A DNA stretch of 64,000 nucleotides. It comes from Naegleria lovaniensis (taxonomy: Eukaryota > Heterolobosea > Eutetramitea > Acrasida > Naegleriidae). Positions 45,843 to 56,957 of this stretch are shown piece by piece (position 1 is the first letter of the stretch; the number at the start of each line of letters is the position of its first letter). Below the pieces are notes generated by a model. The model was not told where the DNA came from, ran no database searches, and saw nothing but the letters and a program-made list of their open reading frames with translations. Both the position numbers and the translations under genes were made by a program. The stretch spans positions 124,001 through 188,000 of the forward strand of contig NW_025407824.1 in the NCBI RefSeq assembly GCF_003324165.1, in the 5' to 3' direction.

Positions 45843-48403
45843 TTAAAAACTGCTTGACTTGAATGAAAGTTGTAACTCCAACTCTCTAATGGTTCTTTCA
45901 AGACTCTCCTTTTCTCTCTTGACCTTATCAGTCTCAAATTCAGCCTTTGTGAGTTTTTCTTTCCATTGACGAATTTCGTCACGCAATTGATTTTGTTGAA
46001 TCTTCAATTCGTTGGAACGTTGTTCTTCAGCTTCAGCCTTCTTCTCAGCCTTTTGAACTTCACGATCGGCCTTCTTAACCTCTCTCTTCATGGAGCTCAA
46101 TTCTTGTTGCAATTGTTCAATCTTGGCATTGGCACTAGCAAGATCTTCTTCAACCTTTCTCTTTTGATTTTCAACATTGAGCACGTTTTGTCTCTCTTGT
46201 TCAAGCTTGTACTTCATATCAGTAATATCCTTTCTAATTTGCTTCATACGATTGTCAATATTAGTTCGTTCATCAAGCTCAACCTTTAACTTTCTTGATT
46301 CTTGTTCCTTTTCCAACTCAACTTCCTTAATACGTAATTCGAGACGATGAACTTGGTCACGAGCATCTTCAACTTCATGATGCAATGAGTCACGTTCAGC
46401 TTTGAGTTCCTTAATTTCTTGATTGAGTAACTTTCTATTTCTCTTTTCCTTTTCAAAGAAGTTCTTGAGTGATTGCAATTCAAGCTCACTGTTGGTACTA
46501 ACAGTTTGAGCTGTCTTGAATTGAGAAGTGACAGTTGCTAATTGTCTCTTCAAATCAGAAACGTCACCTTCCAATCTAAGTTTATCTTCCATTTCACTAT
46601 TCTTCTCAGCTTGAACCTTTTCAATGGTTCTTTGCAATTTTTGAATTTCCTTATTCAATTGCTTTTCTCCTTGTTGTTGATCTCTCAATTGTCTTTCCAA
46701 ATCTGAAATTTGTTCTTGTAACTTGCGATTTTCATTGTACAAATTGGACTTTTCAATTTCAACCTTGTGACGAGCTTCATATTCCAAATCCTTTTCTTGT
46801 TTGGCAACCATTTTCACTTCTTCAATTTCTGAATGAGTACGTTTCAAATCATGCATGAACTTTTGAAGTTCATTTTCCAACTCCATTTCACGTCTCTTTA
46901 AACGTTCCTTATCCAATTGTTCTTGTTTTACATTTTCCTTTAATTGTTCAATCTTGTCTCTCAATTCATTCAATCGTTCAGCATTGGCATACGAGGCAGC
47001 AGAGGACTTTTTCACAACAGCACTTTCAGAATCTTCATTGTCACTGTCACTGTCATCAAAACTCCAATCTTTCTTGGAGCTCAAAACATCTCTCGAATTA
47101 TTTTCAACACGTGACTCGAATGGAGTCATTGCACGACTACTGGAAGTTGAAACTGGACTACTCTCAGCTGCAACATAGGATCTGTCTCTGTGTGAAGTTG
47201 AAATTGCAGTTTCATCTTCATCATTTCTAGAAGTCAGTGAAGTTACGACTTCCTTATTATCTTCAGTATTTGTTTCAGAGAGTGATTGTTCTTCACCTCC
47301 TGCAGTTGCAGTTGTGGAAAGTTCAGGAGCTGCAGATTCTGACAAATTCGAAGCATCTCCTCCGACAGAGGAATTGATGGCTGCAGTTACTTCCAAAACC
47401 ACTTCATTGTTGGAAGAAGCAGATTCTAAATTTTGTTGCAATAATTGTTTGTCTTGTTCAGTCAATTCATTTTCTGTCACAGTTGGAAGAGTGACCGATG
47501 GTTCTTCAGTGACAGTGGATGCTTCTGCTGGTACTGGTTGTTCTTCTTGTGGTGCTTGATTCTCTGTACTTTCTGGTTGTTCTTGAGAGGCAGGTTGTTC
47601 TTCAGAAGCTCCTCCTTCAGTGGAGGCTGCTCCTTGTTGTGCACCTTCTCCACTCGATTGTCCTTCTTTGAAGAATTTATAGACAGCTGACAAATAAGTG
47701 ACAATGGATCGTTCATCGGGTTTTTCTTCATTGACATCTTCTGGATCTAACAAACGTGGAATACCTAATTGTTCTGCTTGATCGAAAGCCCATTGAAGTC
47801 TTTCGATACGACCAAAATCATCTTGAATGGTCTTGAAGGTGAGACCCATGTTTTGCAAGAGCTCTGGACGTTGCTATTTTGAAATTGTGTGAAAAGAAGA
47901 TTGAACAAGACGGTTGTATATAAATTCATCCATCATCATTGAAAAAGGAGATTCAGTGTGTGTGAAAAGTTGTCATTGTCATACAATCATATCCATTTTT
48001 CATCAATGAAAGAGTGTGTGCGTGTGTTCAAGAAGTATATCATTGATGAGCATTGTGGATCATGGTTTTTACAAAAAATTTTTCACATTTCCATTGGTCC
48101 AGTATGTGTGTGTGTGAAAATATGTATACATATGCCCACAAACAAATTCGAATTTTAAAAGTACCATTCATTCATTCATATTTTCAACATTATCGTTTTG
48201 CCAAAAATGGAATAACATCATCATACGACCATGGTCATACAATCATCATCAACAACCATGAAAAAACTTACACTATCAATGATGGCAGCAAATGCCAAAC
48301 CATCAGCAAAGGAAGTGGTAAAGTTCTTAATTTCAATACCACGATCTTGGGTAACTTTTTGACACCATTGAAGAATGGCTCCCTTTCCACGCTTTGTTGA
48401 CAT
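45843..48403 (-). CDS. CH-domain coiled-coil protein (cortexillin/actinin-like)
   Basis: Two exons, 48403-48272 and 47873-45843, about 720 aa. The 398-nt intron (GTAAGT...ATAG) is several times longer than most others here and contains TG-rich runs. The intron splits a single calponin-homology domain: exon 1 gives ILQWCQKVT, then NFTTSFADGLAFAAIIDS; exon 2 gives QRPELLQNMGLTFKT, then RIERLQWAFDQAEQLGIPRL. A Glu/Gln/Pro/Ser-rich segment (residues about 120-320) follows. A continuous coiled coil of about 350 residues makes up the rest (about 360-710). A single CH domain does not always bind actin; cytoskeletal cross-linking is inferred. Confidence 0.85.
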
Positions 48404-48865
48404 TTTGATGATGATTTGAGAGAGTGTGTTGGTGTTGCTGAATTTTTTTTTGATTTTTGACGGCTGCACATTTTTGAATTTGACGAGTGAAAGATAACAC
48501 GAGTTGATGGGTGCTGGACAATTTGGACGGCTGCTGTTGATATAGATAAAACTGTTGAATTCTAAGGGAAATAATGTTAATCAATGATTTCCATTAAACA
48601 TCTTATTATTAATCAAGTTATTCACTAGGTGTGATGCTTATATAGTTGTTGTTCAGCACGTTCCGTTTGTCTCTATTCAAAGAGGAGTTAGGAAAAGACC
48701 TTGGTCTCATTTATTTTTACTGTCCCTTAATCCCGCTTCTCATGGACCCGCAACCCTCTTCGCAAAGTTGACGCTTTTGCGTTAAAAAAACAACGCAAAA
48801 ATTGCGCACCTGCAAAAAAAAAAAATTTCGAAACAAAGCAAGGTTTATTTTTCATCACGGCTTCA

Positions 48866-50722
48866 TTAAATATATTGATTTACGTTCTTGTGCATCGGAA
48901 TGAAATAACTCTTCCCCTTTCTAGTAACAGTAACACAAGGAACCAGAGGCTCTTTGTAGGACACTTCAATCACAGACCTGTCTGACAAATTCTGCAAAGT
49001 CACTGTGGAATCCGTGAATGATTTGATCTTGAAGTATTTTGCAGGAGTACAAGAAGTATCAGCCACAACATCTCTCTCTTTCTTCAATACGAAATGACCA
49101 CACACACATTCCGAAGGTTTGAGTTCACTTAAACCAAATATATCGCATAACTGCGCCATATCAAAAAACATAATAGAATACCTTGCAGAATTTGATGAAA
49201 TGAACGGCTTGGTCAATGTGAAGTTTAGATTTTCCCCAACAAAGGCTGTATTATGTGCCAATGGACCATATAGGCTTGCATTTCGCACCATATCACTAGC
49301 TACATGGAAGTTCATTGTAGCCTTTGCAATGCCTACCATCTCTTGATAATCCTCCAAAATACCTCTTAATTCCTCATTAATTGAATTCAAATCAGCTATA
49401 TTAATGGCATCTGTTAACTTGTCAATTACAACAACCATTCTCTTAATAATTTTATACTTCAACTCAATCATACTGAAATTCTTAACATCCTGAAGTAGAT
49501 CTAGACAATAGTGAATAATCATATATATCTCCATTGCCTTAAGGTGTACTAAATTTTTGGAAACTGATCTCGGGTGTCTATGTAAGAACGAAGGAAATTT
49601 TTGCTTGAGATATTCCTTGTCGAACTCGTCCCAATATTGAAGTGGAATCATCTCCATCATGTCACGCATAATTCTTTCATACAAGTTATGCATTGAATCA
49701 TAGGAGCATATTGTAGTGGGAGTTGGTTTTCAACTCTGGTCTAATATTGGAGAATATCCACGAACACCCCATGACAACTCTTTTCCCGAAACATTATTCC
49801 AAAAATGTCGATCTCTCAAACCAAAAACAATTCGTTGATTGCTAGAAATGTCTCTCCTAAGTGGATATCTAACTTGAGTAGTTTCTCCTGATAACTGAAC
49901 AGGTTTCCCTCGAATCTTGCATAAATGGCAAAAATAATACCCTGATTTTTGAAATAAGAGAATTTCAGACCTTGCAGGTAAGTCAGCAATTACTCTTTCT
50001 AATCTCAATGATATTTGTTTAAATTGATCATTGAACACATTCAAATCATCCATCATGATTTTCAAACACAAATTGATTTCTTCTTGAGATGGTTTGTTAG
50101 GAAATAGTAGCCACAAAAAGTTATTCTTGCGCTTCTTTCTTACATTTGGTTTCATCTTATTGAATGTGATAGAGAATTCGTAAAAGCTTTGCTGACTAGA
50201 TTTAAACGGAGCAACACCGTCACCAAATAACGTCATAGTTTTTCCTCCTTCATCTACGAATTTTTTGTGAATGTTTTTGTAGATGTCTCCGTCACAGCGA
50301 TCTTGGATAAGTTGGGGATCACGATTATCAAGTTTAAATTGATCCAAAAATTGTGGCTCTCTGAATATCCTTTCCTCGAATTGGAATTTTAATGGGCGTA
50401 AAAAGCAATGAGTTTTGATATCTTTCCATAATTTCCCACATTTAGGACAGGATTTTTGGTCTGGATTTTTTTGATACGTCTGACAATCAGTGCACATTGG
50501 AATTTTCTTTGTCTTTGAAGACAAAAGGAAATACTTATAGAACCCTGTTAATGTCAGCTTATCTGAAAGTTCTTGTTTATCACTCTCATGAATGAGTTGA
50601 ATGGCTTCTCGAATTAGATTCAAAACCATTTTGAGACAATTTTCAGAGAGAGAACTTGTTACTGCAAACTTGAGAATTTTTTTCATCAACGTATCAACAT
50701 TTACATTAACATTATCATTCAC
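48866..50722 (-). pseudogene. Tnp2-family transposase with one in-frame TGA
   Basis: Two collinear ORFs in the same frame (50722-49730 and 49693-48866) are separated by a single TGA at 49730-49732. Together they give about 618 residues. A zinc ribbon (CTDCQTY...CPKCGK) comes first, then the transposase block MTLFGDGVAPFKSSQQSFYE, where DGV holds the first catalytic Asp. GVRGYSPILDQS follows, then the stop, then YDSMHNLYERIMRDM, which matches the Tnp2 D-x-MH motif. A DUF4218-like helical part and a short C-terminal domain follow. The family excises and reinserts CACTA elements. With one stop and otherwise intact motifs, it is either recently dead or a sequence error. The first ATG is at 50686. 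Confidence 0.7.
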
Positions 50723-50737
50723 AATGCTTGAAAATGA

Positions 50738-51666
50738 ATGGGAAGAGAGAACTTCTTCATCATCCGTTCAAATCTCAAAGTTGGAGATTTAGTTGAAATT
50801 ATTGAAAAGGGAGAGAATTGTTACTACAAGATTGGTAAAGGAAGAGTTCAATCACTCACTTCAACTAATTGCAGTTTAAATGACATTATATTTCACGTTC
50901 CATCCTTCGTTCAAGATCAAAAGAAGACGATTTTGATATTTCATGCCTTTCATTAATTGAAGATCGAACCAATCATGCTCCTATGATTCAAAATGCTTTT
51001 TCTACGGTTCAGCAAGGATGTACTCCCGTCTCCTTATTTTCCATGAATTATGACACTGAAGTCGATGATGACAAGATTGATGACAATGAAGTTCTCTCTA
51101 TAACTCCACCGGAAATTTCGGATTCAAGAACAAACTCAAATTCAAATGTTGAAGAGAGTGATTCTCCTTTGCAAAATGAGCCCAAGTCTACGGAACCTAC
51201 TGATCATAAGAATTTCGCTAGTGATATCTTTTTCCTTCAGCAAGTCAAAGACCTCAGAGAGAAAAACGAGGCCTTATCATTGGAAAACAAACAGCTAAAA
51301 GAATTAATCATCAAATTGAATAAGCCATTGAACGCATTAATTGCTCTTCAATTACAATACCCGAATATTCTTCCAAGCAAAACAATTTCTGTCACATATC
51401 GTGCTAATGTGAAACAAATACCCCCAAATTTGGTGTCAAGAATTATCAACAGCAACAAGACGGCTCGGCTTGGCATTGTTAGCAATTATTTGTTTGATAA
51501 GGGTTATGTTCTTTTGAAAGATGATCAGAAAGATATTGTAATTGATTGCATTTTAGAATGTACTGAAGTGCCATTGGATAAGTGGAAAGCGGAACGAATA
51601 TTATTGATGAATTTAAGTCGAACTTTAAAACACAACGCATCAAAGAAAGAGCAAGCAATCTTGTAA
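50738..51666 (+). CDS. Element-encoded partner ORF, coiled coil plus possible BEN-like domain (frame break)
   Basis: Divergent from the transposase. Two overlapping frames join into one 309-aa protein if one A is added to the AAAA run at 50919-50922, giving VQDQKEDDFDISCLSLIEDR. The N-terminus is beta-rich (VGDLVEIIEKGENCYYKIGK). An acidic Ser-rich linker, a coiled coil (FLQQVKDLREKNEALSLENK) and a C-terminal helical domain follow. The pattern LVSRIINSNKTARLGIVS...W..ERI..NLSRTLK loosely resembles BEN DNA-binding domains. It may be the DNA-binding partner protein that CACTA elements often encode beside the transposase; this is inference. Confidence 0.45.
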
Positions 51667-53352
51667 AATCTTGAATTACATAAAAAATTTGTTTTATAAA
51701 AAAATTCTCAAAAGCTTGTAGCAGCTTCCACGTTCAACAATCACATTCATTCATCAACAGATGCCGCTTGTTCATCTTATACGCTGCTAGAGCTTGCTTT
51801 GCGTAAGTGTACGTGTTTCATTGATACAGGTATGATCTCCAAATCATCCAAAGATATCGACACGTTTCATGTTTGCTCGAAATGGAGGACTGTCTTTGCT
51901 ATCATTTGCCTTTTGTCTCTTATAAAGGACAAAGCTGGCTTTTATTGACAAAGTCTTCTACGGTAAGCTCTTTTTCACGAAGTTGTTGTGAATTTCTTGA
52001 ATCTGATCAACGATAGATGCTACAAAGGACCTTTAGCATCATCAAACATTTTGGCAAGACGAATGAATGTTATGTTGATGATAGGAGAAGATATTGTTGA
52101 ACAAACAGATAGGGTTTGTAGTTATTGCTTGATTTGAAAGTAATTCTGTTCGTGCTGTTTGAAAAGGTAATTCGTTTCATTTACGGCCATTGTTATTGTT
52201 GTGGAGGATGATTAAACTTGTTCACCTGTTAAACCGGTAAGTATATCCAACCATGTACTAATATCAACAACATTATTCGTTGTTTATTTATTTCCTTTTA
52301 GAGTAACATGATCGGTAGGTTGTTAGATTTGCTGAGCAGATTTTTGTTTATTCAAAATGTTTTAGTTGCTTCTTCTTTATTAGTTGTTGTTTTGAATATC
52401 CATCATTACACTCTGTACATAGAATGCGTTGGTAGAGATTGGTTGAGGATATTGAAGCAAGTTCTAACATCCAGATAATGAAGGGATATCTTGAGGTAGG
52501 GATTGAATTTAATGATAATCAATTGAGGATAGGGATGATAAGACTTCAAGTATATTTGATCCACAGTTGGTTGTTTGATTATTCGTACCCTCTTGTCCCA
52601 CTATGCATTGAGAGTTAAAGGATTGTAGTTGCAACAATAACCAAACAACCGCTTTCTTAACATTTGTCAATGGTAGAACTGAAAAAGATGTTATATTATC
52701 GAGTTATGGAATTTCAAGCTGAATTTGCTTGGTATTATGAAGGATTGTTTGTATTATGGATTGATTAACAGAGCTTTCAATGCTTTAGAGTTTGATGTTT
52801 TTACATTTTAAGCCTGGAATGTATTTAGATCATCGAGGCATTTGTTTGTCATGAATAGGGATTGGTTTGATTGATGTTAAAATATGACTTGTTGTGAATA
52901 ATAATGTCAGTGCAATAGAGATATCAAAACAAATGACAAATTGATATATCATTTATATGAATTTGAAGTGTGTTTTGATTGAACTATTGATCACTATGAT
53001 TATTATGCCGCAACTGAAAAATATTTTAACTGAATGCAAAACCAACATCATGATAAACAAATGAAAAGATGATATGAAATACAAGTATTGAATTAGATGA
53101 TATTTCAACCCGATAGCTTAAATTATTCAAAAGTAAGTAATGTCAATCCAATTCATCTTTCATTTACCATTTATATTCATTAAATTGGCTACTTTAGCTT
53201 TGTTGTTGGATATAAATTAGAGAATTTGGATGAATGAATGTGAGGAAAATGGATAAACATACAAGATTTGAAGATTTGGAGTGGTTTGAAGAGATTGAAT
53301 TAGTGAACGATTGGTTGAACGAGAATGAAAGAGAAATTTGAGAAATAAGGAG
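51667..53352. other. Gene-free interior of the putative element
   Basis: About 1.7 kb, AT-rich, with many short TTGA-containing stretches and no ORF or RNA gene that I can support. It leads into the CGTTAA repeat array at its right end. Confidence 0.35.
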
Positions 53353-53561
53353 CGTTAATTTTTCGTCAATTATTTTTATTATGAAACATCATAATAATTG
53401 ACGTTAATTTGACGCGTGAATAATGAAATCGTTAATGTGGGAAATTAACGCTTTTTATTGACGTTTTTTCGTCAATAATTAACGCTTTTCAAGCGAGAAT
53501 AAAATTTTTTTCGTTAACTTTTTGATTGTAATTTTTGACGAAAAAACGTTAAAAATTAACG
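53353..53561. repeat. Array of CGTTAA / GACG inverted motifs
   Basis: Eight copies of CGTTAA in either orientation start at 53353, 53402, 53430, 53445, 53479, 53512, 53547 and 53556. GACG/CGTC motifs are interspersed among them. Perfect short hairpins include TTGACG-TTTTTT-CGTCAA (53458-53475) and CGTTAA-AAA-TTAACG (53547-53561). It resembles the subterminal repeat arrays that transposase-partner proteins bind in CACTA elements. Confidence 0.65.
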
Positions 53562-53608
53562 TCAACCGCGAGTAGCGGGATACTTGCACTGAGAATGAAA
53601 AAAAAATA

Positions 53609-55225
53609 ATGAAAGCAAAACTATCTCGATCGGACTCGTTTTTAAAAGTTTCCAATTCTTTGTGGACGTTAACAGTCTATTCAGCAAGATTGTTTAGCAA
53701 ACAATTTAAAACCTTTCATTGTTTTGATCAACTTCATCATGATCAACACGGTCTTGAAAATAGGGTTAAAGCAAAGGAATTTCCTAGACATGACCCAGGG
53801 ATGGATTTAGAAGCACCGATAAGCACGAATCAGCAAATTTGTTTCTACTCGATTGAACAATCGAGAAAGGCTCTAGCTAGCGGCAAGACTCTTTCTGGAG
53901 CAAAGCTAACACCAACAAGTATGGCAACACATCATCTCAAAAGACTCAACACTCTTCAAGGATACTACCACACTCACATCAGAATTCCATCCATGAAAGA
54001 AATGGAACAACAATTGATGGAGTTACCAAAAGATCTTAGCGGTATATTTTACCATAACATTGACATCCAACAAACGCTTTCAAACTATTGTCTTACAGAA
54101 AACATTAAGGAGTTGACCGCTTGCCTTAGTAATACAATATGTGTTTTAGAAACTATTCTTAGAATGAATGGAGGAATCAATTTAGGTCAGACAACTGTCC
54201 CTCCATTCGGAATGATTAGAAATCCTTTCAACCCTTCAAATAGTTTGAGCTCTGGAGGAGCAGCTGCTATAGCAGCTGGTGTTGGTAATGTGGCTATAGC
54301 ATGTGATGCTGCTGGTTCAATAGCAGTCCCAACTGGCTTCTCAGGCAATGTTGGAGTGAAACCCTCTTCTGACACGAGGCTATTTGAAGGTACAAAATGC
54401 GGTCATAATGGGGTGTCGATTGGTACGATCACTAGAAGTATAGACGACGCCGCATTGGTCTGGGAGTCTTTAATCCCTCAAGATGGAGACGATGGTTTGA
54501 ATACAGAGTATACATTGTCACGATGGGCCAAGTTTTGCAAAAAACATGGCTGTCGTGAGTTTGAAGAAAAACGAATTTGTTTTATTTCAAACTTCCCATG
54601 GTGTTGCGATTTGGATTCCTGCATCCAACACTCATTTGACGATCTTGTGAACACTGTAAAGACAGACTTCTTCAACGTCACCTATTTAAGCAAACATGAT
54701 TTTAACTTTGACGACCAAGATACCATTATGGAGATATTGAAGCTTTGTAATGTTAAGTTAAATGATGAAAGAGTTAAACAAGTAGAGCTGCACTCTTCGT
54801 CCGTTGCAATAACCTATGAAGATACTAGGAAGGTGCAGTCGAAAACTGGAATGGGAATTGAAGGCTTATTTCAGACCTATGATTTTCTTGTAATACCAGT
54901 CAGTACTTGTGTTGCTTGGAAAGTTGATCATGAAAAACCAATATCCACCTCAACAGATTTATGTTTCAATTTGGCACAATATTTCAACCTTGTGGATTGT
55001 CCTGTAATTACTCTTCCGTTGGGCGAGGATCACGATTTTGTTCCTTATGGAGTTCAAATCGTTGGAAAACCAAGATCTGGCACGAAGGGGCTATACGATT
55101 TGTTTGGATTTTCAAGTGTACTATCACCATACACCAAGTACAATCCCCCTGAAATATCGGTCACATCCTTGAAATATTGTGCCCATGAAGATGAATATGG
55201 GTTTCCTTGCAATATTAATGGCTAA
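53609..55225 (+). CDS. Amidase-signature family protein, probably inactive
   Basis: 538 aa, single exon, with an ATG after A-rich sequence only about 20 bp from the proposed transposon end. A basic N-terminus (residues about 1-35) may be an organelle targeting sequence. The amidase fold is shown by NLGQTTVPPFG and NPFNPSNSLSSGGAAAIAAG (cis-Ser region, about 205-224), then DAAGSIAVP with the nucleophile-position Ser (237) and GNVGVKP. The catalytic Lys normally found in GIPVxVKDNID is missing: the matching line reads LSGIFYHNIDI (144-153). The usual Arg after GGSI is Ala. I infer an inactive homologue or strongly altered chemistry. No partner genes lie nearby. Confidence 0.72.
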   Translation: MKAKLSRSDSFLKVSNSLWTLTVYSARLFSKQFKTFHCFDQLHHDQHGLENRVKAKEFPRHDPGMDLEAPISTNQQICFYSIEQSRKALASGKTLSGAKLTPTSMATHHLKRLNTLQGYYHTHIRIPSMKEMEQQLMELPKDLSGIFYHNIDIQQTLSNYCLTENIKELTACLSNTICVLETILRMNGGINLGQTTVPPFGMIRNPFNPSNSLSSGGAAAIAAGVGNVAIACDAAGSIAVPTGFSGNVGVKPSSDTRLFEGTKCGHNGVSIGTITRSIDDAALVWESLIPQDGDDGLNTEYTLSRWAKFCKKHGCREFEEKRICFISNFPWCCDLDSCIQHSFDDLVNTVKTDFFNVTYLSKHDFNFDDQDTIMEILKLCNVKLNDERVKQVELHSSSVAITYEDTRKVQSKTGMGIEGLFQTYDFLVIPVSTCVAWKVDHEKPISTSTDLCFNLAQYFNLVDCPVITLPLGEDHDFVPYGVQIVGKPRSGTKGLYDLFGFSSVLSPYTKYNPPEISVTSLKYCAHEDEYGFPCNING

Positions 55226-55423
55226 TTCAAATCCAGCTCCACCGACGTACATTACATTAATAAGACTGCGAGAGACAAGCCCAACTAAACGAATGCAGGG
55301 GCTTGCAAGCGGAGACGAACTTTGATGTTCACTTTAATTCAAAGACCACCGAATAAAAACAAAGCTTTCTCCGCATGTAACCTTGTCTCATAGAAAATAA
55401 TTATTAACAACGTTATTGCAATA

Positions 55424-56257
55424 ATGGAATCTCTTCAACATCCAGATTTATTACTCTGCATTTTCAAGAATTTCAATCACATTGAGTTGTGTCATTGTAT
55501 TTCACGAGTGAATCGTTTGTGGTATCAAATCTCGATTCGGAATGAATTGTGGAGATTTTTATGTTTTCATGTCTATTCCAAACATCATGGCAATTTTAAA
55601 ACATTGCAACAAGATTCACAAGATGAAGAGGATGATCCTTGTTCGGAAGAAGGAGAAGTATTGAAAAAAGTGAATTTGAAATCTAATCCAGATGAATTTC
55701 TCAATCGGAATATCGTGCAATTAGAATTAGAGAATTTATATTACAAGAACAAGTTCTTTGAGAAGGCTTATACCAACAAGTTGGTGGTATTGAGATATCC
55801 GAAAGAGGATCTCAAATATTATTCTCATTTCTGGCATCCACCACAAGCGAACGAATTGAAATTTACGAATGATGTGAAACATTTATTGAAATATGTTCCG
55901 ATCAATCGGAAGAAGCAAAAGAATGTATCTTCCAAGAGTAGTGGTAGTGGAGGAAAGAAGCTGCAAAAGAAGGTTAAATTTGAATTGTTTGAAAATCCGA
56001 GCAAGGAGGAGCTGTTGGAACTTTTGGAATTTCCTGGATTGATCACTTGTAGCGAGATGAATCGTGTTCATTGTGTTTTAAATTGTTGTACAACAACAAA
56101 GGAAAAGAACGCAAAACGTTATACCTATGATATCGTTAAAAAGTACGTTGTAAAGAGGTCTTGTCCTACCCTCCCAATGGAACAACGGTGGGAATCTGTG
56201 ATGAATGAACACTTTTCATCATTCAACTACTCCTCAATGATCAAGATGCTGCAATGA
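55424..56257 (+). CDS. F-box protein
   Basis: 277 aa, single exon, ATG at 55424. An N-terminal F-box-like motif spans residues 4-50 (HPDLLLCIFKNFNHIELCHC, then VNRLWYQISIRNELWRFLC). The rest is Lys/Glu-rich with a basic low-complexity stretch near residue 165 (RKKQKNVSSKSSGSGGKK). F-box proteins recruit substrates to SCF ubiquitin ligases through Skp1. The substrate-binding part is not recognised. Confidence 0.65.
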   Translation: MESLQHPDLLLCIFKNFNHIELCHCISRVNRLWYQISIRNELWRFLCFHVYSKHHGNFKTLQQDSQDEEDDPCSEEGEVLKKVNLKSNPDEFLNRNIVQLELENLYYKNKFFEKAYTNKLVVLRYPKEDLKYYSHFWHPPQANELKFTNDVKHLLKYVPINRKKQKNVSSKSSGSGGKKLQKKVKFELFENPSKEELLELLEFPGLITCSEMNRVHCVLNCCTTTKEKNAKRYTYDIVKKYVVKRSCPTLPMEQRWESVMNEHFSSFNYSSMIKMLQ

Positions 56258-56444
56258 TTGAACCGTAAAGCACGAGATTCAAGCACACAAATTAATAATC
56301 GAATTCATCAATAAAGTTTATTGCTTAGAGTTTCTAGAGAGGAGGGAGATATAATACATGAGGGATTGATTGATAAATAAAGATGAGATCAAACTTAGGG
56401 GAAAGATAAGGAAAGCCTAGCAGAACGTTCTTCTACAATCATGA

Positions 56445-56957
56445 CTATTGCCCTTGATCGTGAACAACTTCCATTTCACTATTATTCTCGTCTTCTTCAC
56501 TATTGAATATCAAGACTCGGCAGAGACTCCTCGTCGAGCGCCTCTGCTGCAATACGCATGCTGGTACCGTGTGTGTTTTCATTCGCTTGCTGGTTTTGGG
56601 TAGTCGATGAGTTTGTACAACGTTCACATCCGAATAAGGTTTCCTGTATAAATCTTTCGCATGTGTTGTCCATGACGAGGGCTTTTTGGGAGGAGGAGGT
56701 GGTACGACACGTGTGCTAGCTGTGCACTTGGTTACTTCTGAAGGACGTGCAGGTGTGCAGGCAGATATTGTTGTTTCGTCATTTCGACTTGTCAACAGTG
56801 GTTGAGTCGAGTGAACCCTCGATGCGTCTGGTAGGTATGTCGTGGTTGGATTCAATGACGATGGATTGGTCGTTGAGGATGGGATTGGCATTGTTAATGA
56901 TGTATCTGTTGTTGTGGTTGTTAAGGATGATGAGGATGGTGTCAATGCATGAATCAT
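56445..56957 (-). CDS. Low-complexity hypothetical protein
   Basis: 170 aa from the ATG at 56957. It is Ser/Thr/Pro-rich, with a PPPPP motif (about residue 85) and a basic middle (KTSKRMKTHTV) before an acidic end. No domain was recognised. It could be a disordered regulator or a non-coding open frame. Confidence 0.35.
   Translation of the reverse strand: MIHALTPSSSSLTTTTTDTSLTMPIPSSTTNPSSLNPTTTYLPDASRVHSTQPLLTSRNDETTISACTPARPSEVTKCTASTRVVPPPPPKKPSSWTTHAKDLYRKPYSDVNVVQTHRLPKTSKRMKTHTVPACVLQQRRSTRSLCRVLIFNSEEDENNSEMEVVHDQGQ

Larger units (their letters stand above)
48720..53590. mobile_element. Probable CACTA/Tnp2-type DNA transposon, decayed
   Basis: The region contains a Tnp2-like transposase ORF (minus), a divergent coiled-coil ORF (plus), 1.7 kb without genes and a repeat array next to the right end. 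The proposed ends share an imperfect inverted match: left AATCCCGCTTCTC then TTGACG near 48729-48773, right (reverse complement) TATCCCGCTACTC then TTGACG near 53560-53585. The outermost bases on the right read CAGTG on the minus strand. The ends and the target duplication are not certain. The flanks are the CH-domain gene and the amidase gene. Confidence 0.45.

Noticed and set aside
49730-49732. TGA as selenocysteine in the transposase
   Set aside because: No Cys or Sec position is expected there in the family and no SECIS was seen; mutation or error is simpler.
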